Part shown: positions 33,604-43,231 of the stretch, piece by piece
Layout: every line of letters begins with the position of its first letter
Numbering within the stretch: position 1 is the first letter of the stretch
NCBI GenBank assembly: GCA_030247725.1
Contig: JAOTRT010000006.1
Location: 1 to 64,000, forward strand
DNA length: 64,000 nt
Origin: Candidatus Nitricoxidireducens bremensis
GTDB taxonomy: Bacteria; Pseudomonadota; Gammaproteobacteria; Burkholderiales; Rhodocyclaceae
Direction of reading: 5' to 3'
Made by a program: the position numbers and the translations under genes
Notes under the pieces: generated by a model
Seen by the model: the letters and a program-made list of their open reading frames with translations, nothing else
Databases searched by the model: none
Told to the model about the DNA's origin: nothing

Positions 33604-34040
33604 TGGACGCCTGCATCATCTGCATCGGCAACCGCCGGTCGAAGATGGACGACTTCGGGCCGCGGGTTTACGAGCGCCTGGCGGCGGCTCCCCTTCCCGC
33701 CGGCATCCGTCTCGTCGATGGCGGTCTTGCGGGACTCGACCTTCTGCGCTACCTGGAGAGCTGTTCGCGGGCTGTCTTCGTCGATGCCGTCGATGGTTTC
33801 GCGGGGCCGGGAGAACTCGTCGTCCTGTCCGCCGCCGAGGTGGCCGACCAGTGCATCGGCGGCTACGACCATGGGGCCGGCCTGCCGTACCTGTTGCGCG
33901 TCCTGCCGCGGGTGCTCGACGTGCCGGTGCCGGTCGTCACCCTGGTCGGCCACGAGGGCAGCGCCGACGAACAGGCGGTGCGCATTGCCGCGCGGCTGGC
34001 GACGCTCATCGCCGGCAGGGAGGACAAGGATGTCCGCTAA
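33603..34040 (+). CDS. Hydrogenase maturation protease-like protein (HycI/HupD family)
   Basis: 145 residues. The start ACIICIGNRRSKMDDFGPRVYERL matches the GNxxxxDDxxG motif of HycI/HupD peptidases, with a metal-binding Asp also in VFVDAVDG and His in YDHGAGLP. These enzymes remove the C-terminal tail of the large subunit after nickel insertion. Its presence beside a large subunit with almost no tail is odd. It may clip the six-residue remainder, act on another hydrogenase, or serve as a chaperone. It overlaps the hybrid kinase gene by 11 bp. Confidence 0.8.
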   Translation: MDACIICIGNRRSKMDDFGPRVYERLAAAPLPAGIRLVDGGLAGLDLLRYLESCSRAVFVDAVDGFAGPGELVVLSAAEVADQCIGGYDHGAGLPYLLRVLPRVLDVPVPVVTLVGHEGSADEQAVRIAARLATLIAGREDKDVR

Positions 34041-36855
34041 CCTGCACCACGGCACCGGCGAGCGCCGCCGACTCGACGAGGTGCTCGCCGAGAACGCACG
34101 GCTGCGGCAGGAACTGCGCACCACGCGGGAGGCCGCCGAGATCACCGCAGCGCTGGTGGTGCAGCAATTCGAGAAGAGCGAAACCCTGCTGGCGCGCATC
34201 CAGCAGTCCACGGCCGTCAGCGAAACCGCCCTGCGCGAGATCCGCGGCATCATGGACAACGCCTCGGTCGGCATCTGCTTCACGCGCGACCGCAAGATCT
34301 GGCGCTACAACCCGTCCTTCGGCGAGTTGTTCGGTTTCGCCGGCGACAGTGCCGTCGGTCTGCCGGGCCGGGTCATCTATGCTTCCGACGAGGTCTACGC
34401 CGCCGTGGGACAACGGGCAGCGCCGCTGTTGTCGCGGAACCAGCCGTTCGCCGAGGAGATGTTCATGCGGCGCCAGGACGGCAAGCTCTTCTGGGCCAAC
34501 CTGAAAGGCTTTGTCGCCGATCCCAAGGACATGGCTGCCGGCACCATCTGGATCATCGAGGACCGCTCCGCCGCCAAGGCCGCCGAGGAGGAGATCGAGA
34601 AGTCCCGCCATGCCGCGGAGGCGGCCAACGCCGCCAAGAGCGAATTCCTCGCCAACATGAGCCACGAGATCCGCACGCCGATGAACGCCATCATCGGCAT
34701 GTCGAACCTGGCCTTGCAGACCGAGCTGACGCCGCGCCAGCGCAACTACCTGGAGAAGGTGGATGCCGCCGCCAAGGGCCTGCTCGGCATCATCAACGAC
34801 ATCCTCGACTTCTCGAAGATCGAAGCCGGCAAGATCAGCTTCGAGCATATCGAGTTCGAGCTGGAGGACGTGCTCGACAACATCTCCGACCTGTCGGTGA
34901 TCAAGGCACAGGACAAGGGACTGGAGCTGCTGTTCAACATCGGCACCGATGTGCCGACGGCTCTGGTGGGCGATCCGCTGCGTCTCGGCCAGGTGCTGAC
35001 CAACCTTGTCGGCAATGCCATCAAGTTCACCGAGCGGGGCGAGGTGATCGTGGATATCCGCAAGCTGGCGGAGGATGAGACGTCCGTGACCCTGCGCTTC
35101 GCCGTCGCCGATACCGGTGTCGGGCTCACCGAAGAGCAGCGCAGCCGCCTGTTCAGCGCCTTCTCCCAGGCCGACAGCTCGACGACGCGCAAGTACGGCG
35201 GCACCGGCCTCGGCCTCACCATCAGCCGGCGCCTGGTGGAACTGATGGACGGCGAGATCAGCGTCGACAGCGTGCCGGGTGTCGGCAGCACCTTCCACTT
35301 CACGGCCCGTTTCGGCCGCGGCTCGGGCCTGCGCTCCAACCAGGTGGTGGCCGACCATCTGCAGGGCGTGCGCGTCCTGGTGGTGGACGACAACGCCAGC
35401 GCCCGCGACATCTTTCTCGCCATGCTGCACTCCCTCGGTTTCGTCGCACGGGCTGCCGCCAGCGGCGAGGAGGCCCTGGTCGAACTGGAGCGGGCGCGCC
35501 GCGAGGAGGTGCCCTACGGTCTGGTGCTGGTGGATTGGCGCATGCCCCACATCGACGGTGTCGAGACCGTGCGGCGCCTGCGCCTGAAGGACGGGCCGGC
35601 CGGCACGCCCATGTGCATCATGGTGACGGGCTACAGCCGCGAGGAACTGCTGGCGCAGCTGGAGGAAACCGAGATCCGCGTGGATGCGCTGCTGGTGAAG
35701 CCGGTGAGTCCGTCCACCCTCTGCGACAACATCATGAGCCTGTTCGGCAAGGACATCGGCCGGCGCCTGCGCAAGCAGCAGCGGCTGATCGGCCATCTGG
35801 AAGCCACCAAGGCGCTGCGCGGCGCCCGCCTGCTGCTGGTGGAGGACAACGACGTGAACCGGGAGCTGGCCATCGAAATCCTCGGCGGCGCCGGCCTGAC
35901 GGTGGAGGTGGCCGTGAATGGCCGCGAAGCCGTCGATATGGTGGCGGCCCACGAGTACGACGGCGTCCTCATGGACTGCCAGATGCCCGTGATGGACGGT
36001 TTCGAGGCGACGCGGCTGATCCGCGCCGACCGCCGCAACGACGGGCTACCGGTGATCGCCATGACGGCCAATGCCATGGCCGGCGACCGGGAGAGCTGCC
36101 TCGCCGCCGGCATGAACGACCACATCGCCAAGCCCATCGACGTGGGCCAGATGTTCGCCACGCTGCTGCGCTGGGTGACGGTGGCGACGCCGCCGCCCGC
36201 GGTCGATGAGGTGGTAGCCGAAGCCGTGCCGGCCGCGGCGGAGCTTGCGCCGATCGCCGGCTTCGACCTGGAGGGGGCGTTGCTTCGTTTCTGCGGCGAC
36301 GCCGGCCTGTTGCGCCGGGTGGTCGGGCGCTTCCGCAGCGAACAGGCGGGTGCGGCGGCGGCAATACGCGCGGCCCTTGCGGCGGGAGCGCGCAAGGATG
36401 CGGTGCGCGCGGCCCATACCTTGAAAGGGCTGGCCGGCAACATCGGCGCGACCGCCTTGTCCGCTGCCGCCGGACAGCTGGAACAGGCCCTGCTCAAGGG
36501 GGCGGGGGAGGACGTGCTGCTGCCGGAAGTGGAAACCCTGCTGGCCGCGGCGATTGCCGCCATCGACCAGGCCGCGGACGGGACGGCAGCCGCCGCGCCG
36601 GAAGTGCCGGCGGCGGCGGGCGGGCTGCCGGCGCTGCTGCGCGAACTGGCCGCGCTCCTGGCGGACGACGATGCCGCGGCCACCAAACTCATGGCGCCCC
36701 TGGCGCAGCATTGCGCCGGCACGCCCATGGCCGGCGACGTGGGCCGCCTGGCCGGCCTGATCGAGAATTTCGCCTTCGAGGAGGCCCTCGACCTCCTGCG
36801 GGGGATTGCCGCCGGACAACAGATGGCGCTGGACGAAGGACCGGAGGAGGGATAA
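34030..36855 (+). CDS. Hybrid histidine kinase with PAS, two receivers and HPt
   Basis: 941 residues, no membrane helix. Order: coiled coil (about 1-75); PAS (about 75-190: [24 protein letters not shown]); HisKA with H212 ([15 protein letters not shown]); HATPase ([25 protein letters not shown]); receiver 1 with D502 (LVLVDWRMP); receiver 2 with D649 (VLMDCQMP); and an HPt domain with H796 ([11 protein letters not shown]). It is a full phosphorelay protein. It overlaps the protease gene and directly abuts an HD-GYP response regulator, so it probably takes the hydrogenase H2 signal and passes phosphate to that regulator. A soluble kinase fits a cytoplasmic sensory hydrogenase. Confidence 0.9.
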   Translation: MSANLHHGTGERRRLDEVLAENARLRQELRTTREAAEITAALVVQQFEKSETLLARIQQSTAVSETALREIRGIMDNASVGICFTRDRKIWRYNPSFGELFGFAGDSAVGLPGRVIYASDEVYAAVGQRAAPLLSRNQPFAEEMFMRRQDGKLFWANLKGFVADPKDMAAGTIWIIEDRSAAKAAEEEIEKSRHAAEAANAAKSEFLANMSHEIRTPMNAIIGMSNLALQTELTPRQRNYLEKVDAAAKGLLGIINDILDFSKIEAGKISFEHIEFELEDVLDNISDLSVIKAQDKGLELLFNIGTDVPTALVGDPLRLGQVLTNLVGNAIKFTERGEVIVDIRKLAEDETSVTLRFAVADTGVGLTEEQRSRLFSAFSQADSSTTRKYGGTGLGLTISRRLVELMDGEISVDSVPGVGSTFHFTARFGRGSGLRSNQVVADHLQGVRVLVVDDNASARDIFLAMLHSLGFVARAAASGEEALVELERARREEVPYGLVLVDWRMPHIDGVETVRRLRLKDGPAGTPMCIMVTGYSREELLAQLEETEIRVDALLVKPVSPSTLCDNIMSLFGKDIGRRLRKQQRLIGHLEATKALRGARLLLVEDNDVNRELAIEILGGAGLTVEVAVNGREAVDMVAAHEYDGVLMDCQMPVMDGFEATRLIRADRRNDGLPVIAMTANAMAGDRESCLAAGMNDHIAKPIDVGQMFATLLRWVTVATPPPAVDEVVAEAVPAAAELAPIAGFDLEGALLRFCGDAGLLRRVVGRFRSEQAGAAAAIRAALAAGARKDAVRAAHTLKGLAGNIGATALSAAAGQLEQALLKGAGEDVLLPEVETLLAAAIAAIDQAADGTAAAAPEVPAAAGGLPALLRELAALLADDDAAATKLMAPLAQHCAGTPMAGDVGRLAGLIENFAFEEALDLLRGIAAGQQMALDEGPEEG

Positions 36856-37980
36856 ATGGCGGGTTTGCCCGAAGCGCGACTGAAGGGGCGGGCGACGATC
36901 CTGGCGGTGGACGACGCGCCGGAGAATCTGGCGCTGATGAACCGCCTGCTGGGGGAGCACTACAAGGTCAAGGTCGCCACCAGCGGCGAGAAGGCCTTGC
37001 GCATCGCCGCATCGGAGGAGCCGCCGGACCTGATCCTGCTGGACGTGGTGATGCCCGGCATGGACGGCTACGAGGTGTGCCGCCGCATCATGGCCGAGGA
37101 ACGCACGCGGCACATCCCGGTGATCTTCCTCACCGCCCGCTCCGAGGCGGACGACGAACGCTTCGGCCTCGAACTGGGGGCCGTGGACTACATCGCCAAG
37201 CCGATCAGCCCGCCCATCGTCATGGCGCGGGTCAAGACCCACCTGGCCCAGAAGCTGGCGGCGGAGTTCCTGCGCGACAACAACGCCTTCCTGGAGCAGG
37301 AGGTCATGCGGCGCACGCGGGAGCTGCAGGCGATCCAGGACGTGACCATCATGACGATCACCTCCCTGGCGGAGACGCGGGACAACGACACCGGCCACCA
37401 CATCCGCCGGACCCAGATCTACCTGCGGACCCTGGCGGAGAAGCTCGGTACCCATCCCCGCTTCAGCGACGCCCTGACGGCGTCGATGATCGAGACCCTG
37501 TTCAAGTCGGCACCCCTGCACGACGTCGGCAAGGTGGGCATTCCGGATCGCATCCTGTTGAAGCCCGGGCGCTTCGAGCAGGAGGAGTTCGAGATCATGA
37601 AGACCCATTGCGCCCTGGGCTACGAAGCCATCGACAAGGCTGAGAAGCAGCTGGGCTTTTCGGTGGACTTCCTGTCCTGCGCCAAGGAGATCGCCTATTT
37701 CCACCACGAGAAATGGGACGGCAGCGGTTACCCGACCGGCAGGGCCGGTAGCGACATTCCCCTGTCGGCGCGGCTGATGGCGATTGCGGATGTTTACGAC
37801 GCCCTGACCTGCCGCCGCGTCTACAAGGCCGCCATGCCCCATGAAAAGGCGGTGGAAGTGATCGTTGCCGGCCGTGGCAGCCATTTCGACCCCGACCTCG
37901 TGGATGCCTTCCTGGACATCCACGAGACCTTCCGCGCCGTGGCCCTGCAGTACCAGGACGCCGACGGCGCGGCTTCCTGA
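36856..37980 (+). CDS. Response regulator with HD-GYP phosphodiesterase domain
   Basis: 374 residues. An N-terminal receiver with D63 (LILLDVVMPGMDG) and DD at 19-20 is followed by a linker helix and an HD-GYP domain with HD at 222-223 (LHDVGKVGIPDRILLKPG) and GYP at 291-293 (HHEKWDGSGYPTG). The signature residues for c-di-GMP hydrolysis are present. Its ATG immediately follows the kinase stop, with GGAGGAGG as ribosome site. It is the likely output of the H2-sensing operon: phosphorylation would alter c-di-GMP level. Confidence 0.92.
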   Translation: MAGLPEARLKGRATILAVDDAPENLALMNRLLGEHYKVKVATSGEKALRIAASEEPPDLILLDVVMPGMDGYEVCRRIMAEERTRHIPVIFLTARSEADDERFGLELGAVDYIAKPISPPIVMARVKTHLAQKLAAEFLRDNNAFLEQEVMRRTRELQAIQDVTIMTITSLAETRDNDTGHHIRRTQIYLRTLAEKLGTHPRFSDALTASMIETLFKSAPLHDVGKVGIPDRILLKPGRFEQEEFEIMKTHCALGYEAIDKAEKQLGFSVDFLSCAKEIAYFHHEKWDGSGYPTGRAGSDIPLSARLMAIADVYDALTCRRVYKAAMPHEKAVEVIVAGRGSHFDPDLVDAFLDIHETFRAVALQYQDADGAAS

Positions 37981-37989
37981 ACCGGGTAC

Positions 37990-39189
37990 CTATTCCGAGC
38001 GCAGCGCTTCGAGCGGGTCGAGCAGGGCGGCACGCCGTGCCGGCAGCACGCCGGCCAGCAGGCCGATGCCGACGGCGCTGATCTCGGCGGCGACGGCGAA
38101 GCTCCAGGGCGTATGCACCGGCAGGGCCGGCAGGGCCAGCTTGAGCAGAGCCGCCACCGACCAGCCCAGGGCCAGGCCGGCGATGCCGCCGACGGCCGCC
38201 AGCAGGGCCGCCTCGCCGAGGAAGATCAGCAGGATGCGATGCCGCGTGGCGCCGATGGCCCGCAGCAGGCCGATCTCGGCCGTGCGCTCGGAGACGGCGA
38301 TGGTGAGGATGGTGAGGATGCCGACGCCGCCCACCAGCAGGGAAATGGCGCCGATGGCGGCGACGGCGAAGGTGATGGCGTTGAGCACGGTGCCGAAGAC
38401 CTCCAGCATCTTCTGCTGGGGCGTCAGGGTGAAGTCCTCGCGGCCGTGGCGCGCCGTCAGGATGCGCTTGAGTCCTTCCTCCACCTCGGCCAGGGGCGCG
38501 GTCGGCTCGTAGGTGACGTGGATCTCCATCAGGCTTTCCCGGTTGAACATGTCGAGGGCGCGGCCGACGGGGATGTACACCGTGTCGTCCATGTCGAAGC
38601 CGAGGATCTGGCCCTTGGGTTCCATGATGCCGACGATGCGGTAGCGCTCGCCGCCGACGCGGATGCGGGCCCCCAGCGGGTTCTCGCCGCCGAACAGCTC
38701 GCTGGCCACCTTGGCGCCGAGGACGACGAAGGCGCGGGCGCTGCGCGGGTCGTCGTCGGGCAGGAATTCGCCGACGGCCACCCGCATGCGCAGCGCGTCG
38801 GTGAAGTGGTGGCCGACGCCGTAGAGGGTGACGCGGCGCGAGCGGCCCAGGTGCTCCACGTCGGCGTTGCCCTGGATCAGCGGATCGGTGACCTGCACGT
38901 AGGGCGCCCGGCGCAGGGCGATGGCGTCCTCCACCGAGAGGGGGCGCGAGGTGTTGATGGCGCCGAGGGAGCCGCCGTGGGTCTGGGTGCGGCCCGGCGT
39001 CACGGTGATGAGGTTGGTGCCGAACTGGGTGAACTCGTCGATGACGAACTGGTGCAGTCCTTCGCCGATGCTGGTGAGCAGGATCACGGCGGCGATGCCG
39101 ACGGCGATGCCCAGCGAGGTCAGGGCCGTGCGCAGCCGGTGGGCCGTGAGGGATGTCAGCGCGAAGCGCAGGAAGTCGTCGAATCTCAT
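37990..39189 (-). CDS. ABC transporter permease, MacB/FtsX family (second of two)
   Basis: 399 residues from the ATG at 39189, overlapping the previous gene by four bases. N-terminal helix ([18 protein letters not shown]), a large MacB-type periplasmic domain, then three C-terminal helices of the FtsX domain with [16 protein letters not shown] and [10 protein letters not shown] at the end. The gene is the last of a five-gene operon (hydrolase, adaptor, ATPase, permease, permease). A MacA/MacB-like exporter with two permease genes probably uses a heterodimeric membrane part. Substrate unknown. Confidence 0.88.
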   Translation of the reverse strand: MRFDDFLRFALTSLTAHRLRTALTSLGIAVGIAAVILLTSIGEGLHQFVIDEFTQFGTNLITVTPGRTQTHGGSLGAINTSRPLSVEDAIALRRAPYVQVTDPLIQGNADVEHLGRSRRVTLYGVGHHFTDALRMRVAVGEFLPDDDPRSARAFVVLGAKVASELFGGENPLGARIRVGGERYRIVGIMEPKGQILGFDMDDTVYIPVGRALDMFNRESLMEIHVTYEPTAPLAEVEEGLKRILTARHGREDFTLTPQQKMLEVFGTVLNAITFAVAAIGAISLLVGGVGILTILTIAVSERTAEIGLLRAIGATRHRILLIFLGEAALLAAVGGIAGLALGWSVAALLKLALPALPVHTPWSFAVAAEISAVGIGLLAGVLPARRAALLDPLEALRSE

Positions 39190-40394
39190 CGGCGCGAGAG
39201 GGCCATCACCGGGTCGAGGGCGGCGGCGCGCCGGGCCGGGGCCACCGAGAACAGCACGGCGGTGACGACGGCGGTGAGCGGCGCCGCCACCACCGCCCAC
39301 CAGGGCGGCGAAAAGGGGATCGTTGGGTAGAGCTGGCCGATGAAGAGCTGGCCCGCCTTGCCGACGGCCAGTCCGACGGCGCCGCCGCCGAGGGCGAGGA
39401 TCGCTGCCTCGGTGAAGAAGATGGCCTTCACCTGGGCGCTGGTGGCGCCGACGGCCTTGAGCAGGCCGATTTCGGCGCGCCGCTGGGTCACCGAGATCAG
39501 CATCACGTTCATGATGAGGATGCCGGCGACGCCGAGGCTGATGGCGGCGATGCCGCCCACCGCCAGGGTGAGGGCGCGCAGGATGCGGTCGAAGGTGGCG
39601 AGCACGGCGTCCTGGGTGATGACCGTCACGTCGCGCTCGCCCTCGTGGCGGGCCTTGAGGATTTCCAGCACGTCGTCCTTGGCGTGCTGCACCTGCTCGC
39701 GGCTCTTGGCCTCCACCAGCACGCGGAACAGGGCCTCGGTGTTGAACAGGGCCTGGGCGCTGGCGACCGGGACGATGACCACTTCGTCGGTGTCGAAGCC
39801 GAGGGACTGGCCCTGGGAGGCGAGGATGCCGACGACGCGGAAGCGGCGGTCGCCGATGCGCAGCCATTCGCCCAGGGCCGCCTGGGCGCCGAACAGTTCG
39901 CGGCGCACCTTGGCGCCGATGACGCAGACGGGCTGGGAATGGTGGGGGTCGCCGGGCGGCAGGAAGATGCCCTGGGACAGTTCCATGTGGCGCACTTCCA
40001 GCATCTCGGCCGTGGAGCCCAGCACCGGCACCTCGCGGATCTTGGCGTTCCAGCGCACGTCGCCGGTGCCGACGATGAGCGGCGCGATCTTCCGCACCGC
40101 GCGGCTGCGGCCCAGGGCGAGGGCGTCGTCGATGGTGATGGCGCGTGGCGTCTTGCCGACGATGAAGCCGGGGGCGCCGCCCGAGGTCTCGGAACGGCCC
40201 GGCAGCACGATGAGCAGGTTGGTGCCCAGCGATCCGAACTGGTCGAGCACGTAGCGCCGGGCGCCCTCGCCGAGGGAGCTGACGATCACCACGGCGGCGA
40301 CGCCGATGCCCATGGCGAGCAGGATCAGGGCGGTGCGCGAGCGGCTGCCGCGCAGCACGGACCAGGCGAAATCGAGCAGGTCGGTGTAGCGCAT
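39186..40394 (-). CDS. ABC transporter permease, MacB/FtsX family (first of two)
   Basis: 402 residues from the ATG at 40394. Same layout as the next gene: N-terminal helix ([22 protein letters not shown]), a periplasmic MacB-like domain, and FtsX helices with [16 protein letters not shown] and [10 protein letters not shown] at the end. Sequence similarity to the next permease indicates gene duplication. It lies 14 bp after the ATPase gene. The pair would form an asymmetric ABC exporter of the LolCDE/MacB class. Confidence 0.88.
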   Translation of the reverse strand: MRYTDLLDFAWSVLRGSRSRTALILLAMGIGVAAVVIVSSLGEGARRYVLDQFGSLGTNLLIVLPGRSETSGGAPGFIVGKTPRAITIDDALALGRSRAVRKIAPLIVGTGDVRWNAKIREVPVLGSTAEMLEVRHMELSQGIFLPPGDPHHSQPVCVIGAKVRRELFGAQAALGEWLRIGDRRFRVVGILASQGQSLGFDTDEVVIVPVASAQALFNTEALFRVLVEAKSREQVQHAKDDVLEILKARHEGERDVTVITQDAVLATFDRILRALTLAVGGIAAISLGVAGILIMNVMLISVTQRRAEIGLLKAVGATSAQVKAIFFTEAAILALGGGAVGLAVGKAGQLFIGQLYPTIPFSPPWWAVVAAPLTAVVTAVLFSVAPARRAAALDPVMALSRR

Positions 40395-40408
40395 GGCGGC
40401 GGGCGGTC

Positions 40409-41083
40409 TCAGTCCCGCGCGTCGGCGACGATGGCGCCGTCCACGATGCGGATGCGCCGCCTGGCGCGGTTGCCCAGTTCGGCGTCGTGGGTGACGACGA
40501 CCAGGGTGCCGCCGCCGGCGTGGAGGGCCTCCAGCAGGGCCATGACCTCCTGGCCGGTGTGGCGGTCCAGGTTGCCCGTCGGCTCGTCGGCGAGGATCAC
40601 GCCGGGTTCCATGGACATGGCGCGGGCGATGGCGACGCGCTGGCACTGGCCGCCGGAAAGCTGGTCGGGGCGGTGGCGGGCGCGGCTCTCCAGACCGTAC
40701 TCGGTCAGCAGGCGGTCGAGGCGGCGGCGCCGTTCGAGGGGATCGATGCCGGCCAGCATCATGGGCAGCTCGATGTTCTGCTCGGCGGTCAGGCGCGGCA
40801 CCAGGTGGAAGAACTGGAAGACGAAGCCGATCTTCTCGCGTCGCACCTGCGCCAACTCGTCGTCCGTCAGGCCGGTGACGTCGCGGCCGTCCAGTTCGTA
40901 GCGGCCGGCGTTGGGCCGGTCCAGCAGGCCCAGCACGTTGAGCAGCGACGACTTGCCCGAGCCCGAGGGACCCATGATGGAAAGGTACTCGCCGGCGGCG
41001 ATGTCCAGGCTGACGCCGCGCAGGGCGTGCACCGTCTCGTCGCCGACGCGGAACTTCCGTTCGATGTCCGTGAGGCGGATCAC
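40409..41083 (-). CDS. ABC transporter ATPase, MacB/LolD type
   Basis: 224 residues. Walker [10 protein letters not shown] (about 38-46), Q-loop [17 protein letters not shown], signature [14 protein letters not shown], Walker [13 protein letters not shown] and switch His in VTHD. Typical length for LolD/MacB-type ATPases. It overlaps the adaptor gene stop by four bases and supplies energy for the two permeases downstream. Confidence 0.92.
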   Translation of the reverse strand: MIRLTDIERKFRVGDETVHALRGVSLDIAAGEYLSIMGPSGSGKSSLLNVLGLLDRPNAGRYELDGRDVTGLTDDELAQVRREKIGFVFQFFHLVPRLTAEQNIELPMMLAGIDPLERRRRLDRLLTEYGLESRARHRPDQLSGGQCQRVAIARAMSMEPGVILADEPTGNLDRHTGQEVMALLEALHAGGGTLVVVTHDAELGNRARRRIRIVDGAIVADARD

Positions 41084-42246
41084 TTGGCCGGGGCCGCCTC
41101 TGGCTTGCTTTCGGCGACGGCGCGGGCGCCGGCCTTGACGCCTTCCCGGTCGAGGGAGGTGACGATGCGCTCGCCGCGGGCGAGGCCGTCCTTCACTTCG
41201 GTGTATTCCCAGTTGCTGAGGCCGACGGCGAGCTTGCGCTCCTCCAGCACGCCGGCGGCGCCGAGGACCAGCACCCGGTTGCCCGGCATCAGGGCCGAGG
41301 TGGGGATGCGCAGCACGTCCTCGCGGCGCTCGACGACGATCTCCACGTCGGCGCTGTAGCCCACCAGCAGCTGGCGGATCTCGGCGGTGTCGTTGAACTC
41401 CACCTCCACCTCGACGGTGCGCGCCTGCTTTTCCAGGGCCAGCACATAGGGGGCGATGCGGCGCACCTTGCCCTGGAAATGCTTGTTACGGTAGGCATCC
41501 AGGCTGATGCGGCCGGTCATGCCCAGGCTCACCTGGGCGGCATCCACCTCATCGATGGGCGCCGTGACGTAGAGGCAGGAGTCGTCGATGAGGTCCACCG
41601 CCGGCAGGGTGGGAATGCCCGGCGGCGAGGGCGTCAGGTACTCGCCCACCTCGCCGTTGATCTCGGCGACGATGCCGGCGAAGGGGGCGCGCAGCACGGT
41701 GCGCTGGGTGTCGGCGCGGGAGGCGGCGATGCGCGCCTGGCCCTCGTTCACCTGGGTGCGCGCCGAGGCGCAGGAGGCCTGGCGCGATTCGGCTTCGGCG
41801 TCGGCCCGCGTCACGCGCTCGTCGGAGACGAAATTCTTCTCGCGCAGCTGGCGGGCACGGCGCGCCTCGCTCTTCGCCACGTCGGCGAGCTGGCAGACCT
41901 CGACGACGCGGGCGCGGGCGGTTTCCAGCTGCTCGCGGGAGATGCGTTCGCGGGCGGCCAGATCGTCGTTCCAGAGTTCCAGCAGCAGCTCGCCGGCGAC
42001 GACGCGCTGGCCCTTCTTGACCGGCAGGCGCTCGATGCGCCCGCCGGTGGGCGGCGCCACCTTGGCGCGGCGGCAGGCGGCGACGGAGCCGGCACGGGTG
42101 TTGGCGACCGTGGTTTCGACGCGGCCCGGCTCGGCGGCGGCCACGGTCACGGTCACGGGCTTGGGACGGCCGGCGTAGAGGACGGCGCCGGCGATGCCGG
42201 CAGCGACCGCGACGGCCAGCAGGAGCTTGAGTTTTCCGCTAGGCAT
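41080..42246 (-). CDS. Periplasmic adaptor (MacA/RND-type membrane fusion protein)
   Basis: 388 residues. N-terminal membrane anchor (LKLLLAVAVAAGIAGAVLYA) without a lipobox, then a lipoyl half (KVAPPTGGRIERLPVKKGQRVVAGELLLEL), a coiled-coil hairpin (about 100-175), a second lipoyl half (RTVLRAPFAGIVAEINGEVGEY) and a beta-barrel and membrane-proximal domain. It links the ABC exporter to an outer-membrane channel that is not encoded nearby. It overlaps the alpha/beta hydrolase gene by 8 bp. Confidence 0.9.
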   Translation of the reverse strand: MPSGKLKLLLAVAVAAGIAGAVLYAGRPKPVTVTVAAAEPGRVETTVANTRAGSVAACRRAKVAPPTGGRIERLPVKKGQRVVAGELLLELWNDDLAARERISREQLETARARVVEVCQLADVAKSEARRARQLREKNFVSDERVTRADAEAESRQASCASARTQVNEGQARIAASRADTQRTVLRAPFAGIVAEINGEVGEYLTPSPPGIPTLPAVDLIDDSCLYVTAPIDEVDAAQVSLGMTGRISLDAYRNKHFQGKVRRIAPYVLALEKQARTVEVEVEFNDTAEIRQLLVGYSADVEIVVERREDVLRIPTSALMPGNRVLVLGAAGVLEERKLAVGLSNWEYTEVKDGLARGERIVTSLDREGVKAGARAVAESKPEAAPAK

Positions 42247-43042
42247 GGATGAATCCGATCAGGGCGTCGAGCAGGGCGTCGGGTTGTTCCGCCATCATGG
42301 CGTGGCCGGCCGCCGGCAGATGGACGATGCGGGCATGGGGCAGCATTTCGGCCAGGGCGCGGGTGTTGCGGGCCGGCGTCATGAGGTCGCGGCTGCCGGC
42401 GACGATGAGGGACGGGCAGCCGGCGGCGGCGACCGCTGCGGCTGCCGCCTCGCCGTGGGCGTAGTTGTGGCAGGCCGCCAGGTCGTTGTGCAGGGTGCCC
42501 GGGTCCTGGCGTTCCATCAGGCGCAGGTTCATGCCGTACATCCACATGCCGGGGGCCGTGTTGCCGCCCATGAGGCCGCGCTGGGAATGGGACCAGGCGT
42601 TGATCATGCCCATGGCCTTGGGCTCGTCGTGGCGGGCGGCGCCCAGCAGGGCGTCGGAAACGGGCATGGGCACGGAGGAGCCGATGAGGACGATGCCGGC
42701 CGCCCGCTCCGGATGCCGCGCCGCCGTCTCGATGGCCACCAGGGAGCCCATGCTGTGCCCCACCAGGGTGGCCCGCGCGAAGCCGGCGGCGGCGACCAGT
42801 GCGGCGATCCAGTCGGCGATGGCCTCCACGCTCGCCAGGGCTTCGCCGGCGCTGCGGCCATGCCCCGGCAGGTCGGGCGCCAGCACCGCATGGCCGTGGT
42901 GGGCGAACCAGCGGCTTTGCAGGCCCCAGCAGGAATGGTCCTGCTGGGCGCCGTGAATGAAGACCACGGCCGGCAGCGCCGGATCGGGCGTCTTGCCGCC
43001 GGTGTAGACGTAGCAGGGATGTCCGCTGAAAGTGAGTTCCAT
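42239..43042 (-). CDS. Alpha/beta hydrolase
   Basis: 267 residues from the ATG at 43042. Oxyanion motif HGAQQDHSCW near residue 35, nucleophile elbow GHSMGS (Ser about 104), catalytic Asp in VAGSRDLMTPA and His in PAAGHAMM. All three triad members are present. The substrate is unknown. It is the first gene of the operon with a MacA/MacB-like exporter, so it may act on the exported compound or its precursor. No signal peptide. Confidence 0.88.
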   Translation of the reverse strand: MELTFSGHPCYVYTGGKTPDPALPAVVFIHGAQQDHSCWGLQSRWFAHHGHAVLAPDLPGHGRSAGEALASVEAIADWIAALVAAAGFARATLVGHSMGSLVAIETAARHPERAAGIVLIGSSVPMPVSDALLGAARHDEPKAMGMINAWSHSQRGLMGGNTAPGMWMYGMNLRLMERQDPGTLHNDLAACHNYAHGEAAAAAVAAAGCPSLIVAGSRDLMTPARNTRALAEMLPHARIVHLPAAGHAMMAEQPDALLDALIGFIHA

Positions 43043-43147
43043 GGTGGTCTGGCGCCGGGTCGGATGATGACGGTCGGGCAGGGCAATTCTAGCCGACCCG
43101 CAGGATGCCCACGGGACGGAAACTTCCCCGGCGCGGCGGTTCCACTT

Positions 43148-43175
43148 TGGTATTAGAGAATTGTCATTTAATATG
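43148..43175 (+). promoter_or_regulatory. Predicted sigma-70-like promoter of the TonB receptor gene
   Basis: TTGGTA (43148-43153) and TAATAT (43170-43175) are separated by 16 bases in an AT-rich island within GC-rich flanks, 57 bp before the ATG at 43232. The string CTTTGGTATTA (43146-43156) that covers the -35 also occurs at 48804-48814. Confidence 0.4.
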
Positions 43176-43231
43176 CCGCTGTACGGTCGGCGCAGGGGAG
43201 CGCCGTGCCGCCTGTTGCAAGGGGAGAAACG

